Notes under the pieces: model-generated
Told to the model about the DNA's origin: nothing
The model's input: the letters and a program-made list of their open reading frames with translations, nothing else
Database searches by the model: none
Source of the DNA: Bacteroidales bacterium
GTDB taxonomy: Bacteria; Bacteroidota; Bacteroidia; Bacteroidales; UBA932
Assembly (NCBI GenBank): GCA_017548805.1
Contig: JAFYZE010000290.1
Span: 1 to 6,926, forward strand
Direction of reading: 5' to 3'
Length of the DNA stretch: 6,926 nt
Shown: positions 6,401-6,926 of the stretch, piece after piece
Layout: every line of letters starts with the position of its first letter
Numbering within the stretch: position 1 is the first letter of the stretch
Program-made: the position numbers and the translations under genes

Positions 6401-6925
6401 TTATTCCGGCATGGCTCCCTTGCGGGAGCAGACATATGAGGCGGTCGCGGATGCGAGCCGCTGGGCTTCCGCGAGCGTGTCGCCGCGCAGGTAGGCCACG
6501 ACGAAGGCGGCGGTAAAAGAGTCGCCGGCGCCTACGGTATCGACGATCTCCACGTCATCCACGCCCTGGGGGATGACCTCGCCGGCGGTGATGACCTCGC
6601 TGCCCTCCGGCCCCTTGGTCAGGATGACCAGCCTCAGGCCAAAGGCCCCGATCAGCTCACGGCAGGCGGTGACGGCATCGTCGCTAAGCCCGAACAGGCC
6701 GGCCACGATGCGTATCTCCTCGTCGTTTATCTTCAGGATGTCCGCCAGCCTGAGCGACTCCTCGAGGACCTCCCGAGAATAATAATGCTGGCGGAGGTTG
6801 ATGTCGAAGACCTTGAGGGCATCCGGACGCATGGTCCTGACGAAGCGCAGGACCGAGTCGCGGGAAGCCATGCGCTGGACGAGCGAGCCGAAGCAGACGG
6901 CGTCCGCCCGCGCGGCGAGCTCCTC
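6401..6925 (-). CDS. PfkB-family carbohydrate kinase, C-terminal part (truncated by window edge)
   Basis: The visible 174 residues are the C-terminal part of a ribokinase/fructokinase-type (PfkB) sugar kinase, which phosphorylates a sugar or sugar-like alcohol with ATP in the cytoplasm. The frame stays open to the right edge. It begins EELAARADAVCFGSLVQR, a typical fructokinase-like segment, and is followed by VFDINLRQHYY (visible residues 39-49) and ADILKINDEE (61-70). The PfkB signature DTVGAGDSF lies at 129-137, with the catalytic-base aspartate of GAGD at 135. The family is usually about 290-320 residues, so roughly 120 N-terminal residues, including most sugar-binding positions, are outside the window. 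Substrate therefore cannot be assigned; fructokinase is the nearest guess because of the FGSLxQR and DINLRxxYY segments. A start at the internal ATG (6871) would cut the fold and is rejected. The TAA is 23 bp before the ceramidase-like ATG with no terminator, implying co-transcription. Confidence 0.92.
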   Translation of the reverse strand, partial: EELAARADAVCFGSLVQRMASRDSVLRFVRTMRPDALKVFDINLRQHYYSREVLEESLRLADILKINDEEIRIVAGLFGLSDDAVTACRELIGAFGLRLVILTKGPEGSEVITAGEVIPQGVDDVEIVDTVGAGDSFTAAFVVAYLRGDTLAEAQRLASATASYVCSRKGAMPE

Positions 6926-6926
6926 C

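Overview
The window looks like ordinary chromosomal DNA from a member of the Bacteroidales with fairly high GC in its genes. Three things support this. Two likely promoters carry the Bacteroidetes -7 element TATCTTTG. Real starts lack usable Shine-Dalgarno sequences and have AT-rich leaders. The phosphoglycerate kinase and the very large DUF2723 membrane protein both have a Bacteroidetes flavour. An Alistipes-like or uncultured gut/rumen Bacteroidales source is plausible, but the genus cannot be fixed from this window. No tRNA, rRNA, CRISPR array, insertion sequence or phage gene was seen.

Layout. (1) 1-753, minus strand: the N-terminal 251 codons of phosphoglycerate kinase (pgk), running off the left edge. 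(2) 754-848: a short AT-rich divergent promoter region with an interrupted inverted repeat. (3) 849-1784, plus strand: a class I SAM-dependent methyltransferase of the RlmI/RlmK-like type, probably acting on RNA. (4) 1781-4903, minus strand: a 1040-residue DUF2723/GT-C membrane glycosyltransferase-like protein, convergent with the methyltransferase and sharing a CTAG stop with it. (5) 4904-5021: its own promoter, plus a strong intrinsic terminator serving the next gene. (6) 5022-6377, minus strand: a secreted protein with the neutral/alkaline ceramidase fold but without the ceramidase catalytic serine. (7) 6401-6925, minus strand: the C-terminal part of a PfkB-family sugar kinase, running off the right edge and only 23 bp upstream of the ceramidase-like gene.

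Transcription units. The kinase and ceramidase-like gene form one minus-strand operon closed by the terminator at 4980-5017. The DUF2723 gene is a separate minus-strand unit starting just below that terminator. pgk and the methyltransferase are divergently transcribed. These units do not form one pathway: pgk is glycolysis, the methyltransferase is probably RNA modification, DUF2723 is envelope or protein glycosylation, and the kinase plus ceramidase-like pair is probably an accessory carbohydrate or glycoconjugate function. No clearly new multi-gene system is visible. The most interesting items are the serine-less ceramidase-fold protein in an operon with a sugar kinase, and the DUF2723 protein, a relative of the eukaryotic O-mannosyltransferase TMEM260.
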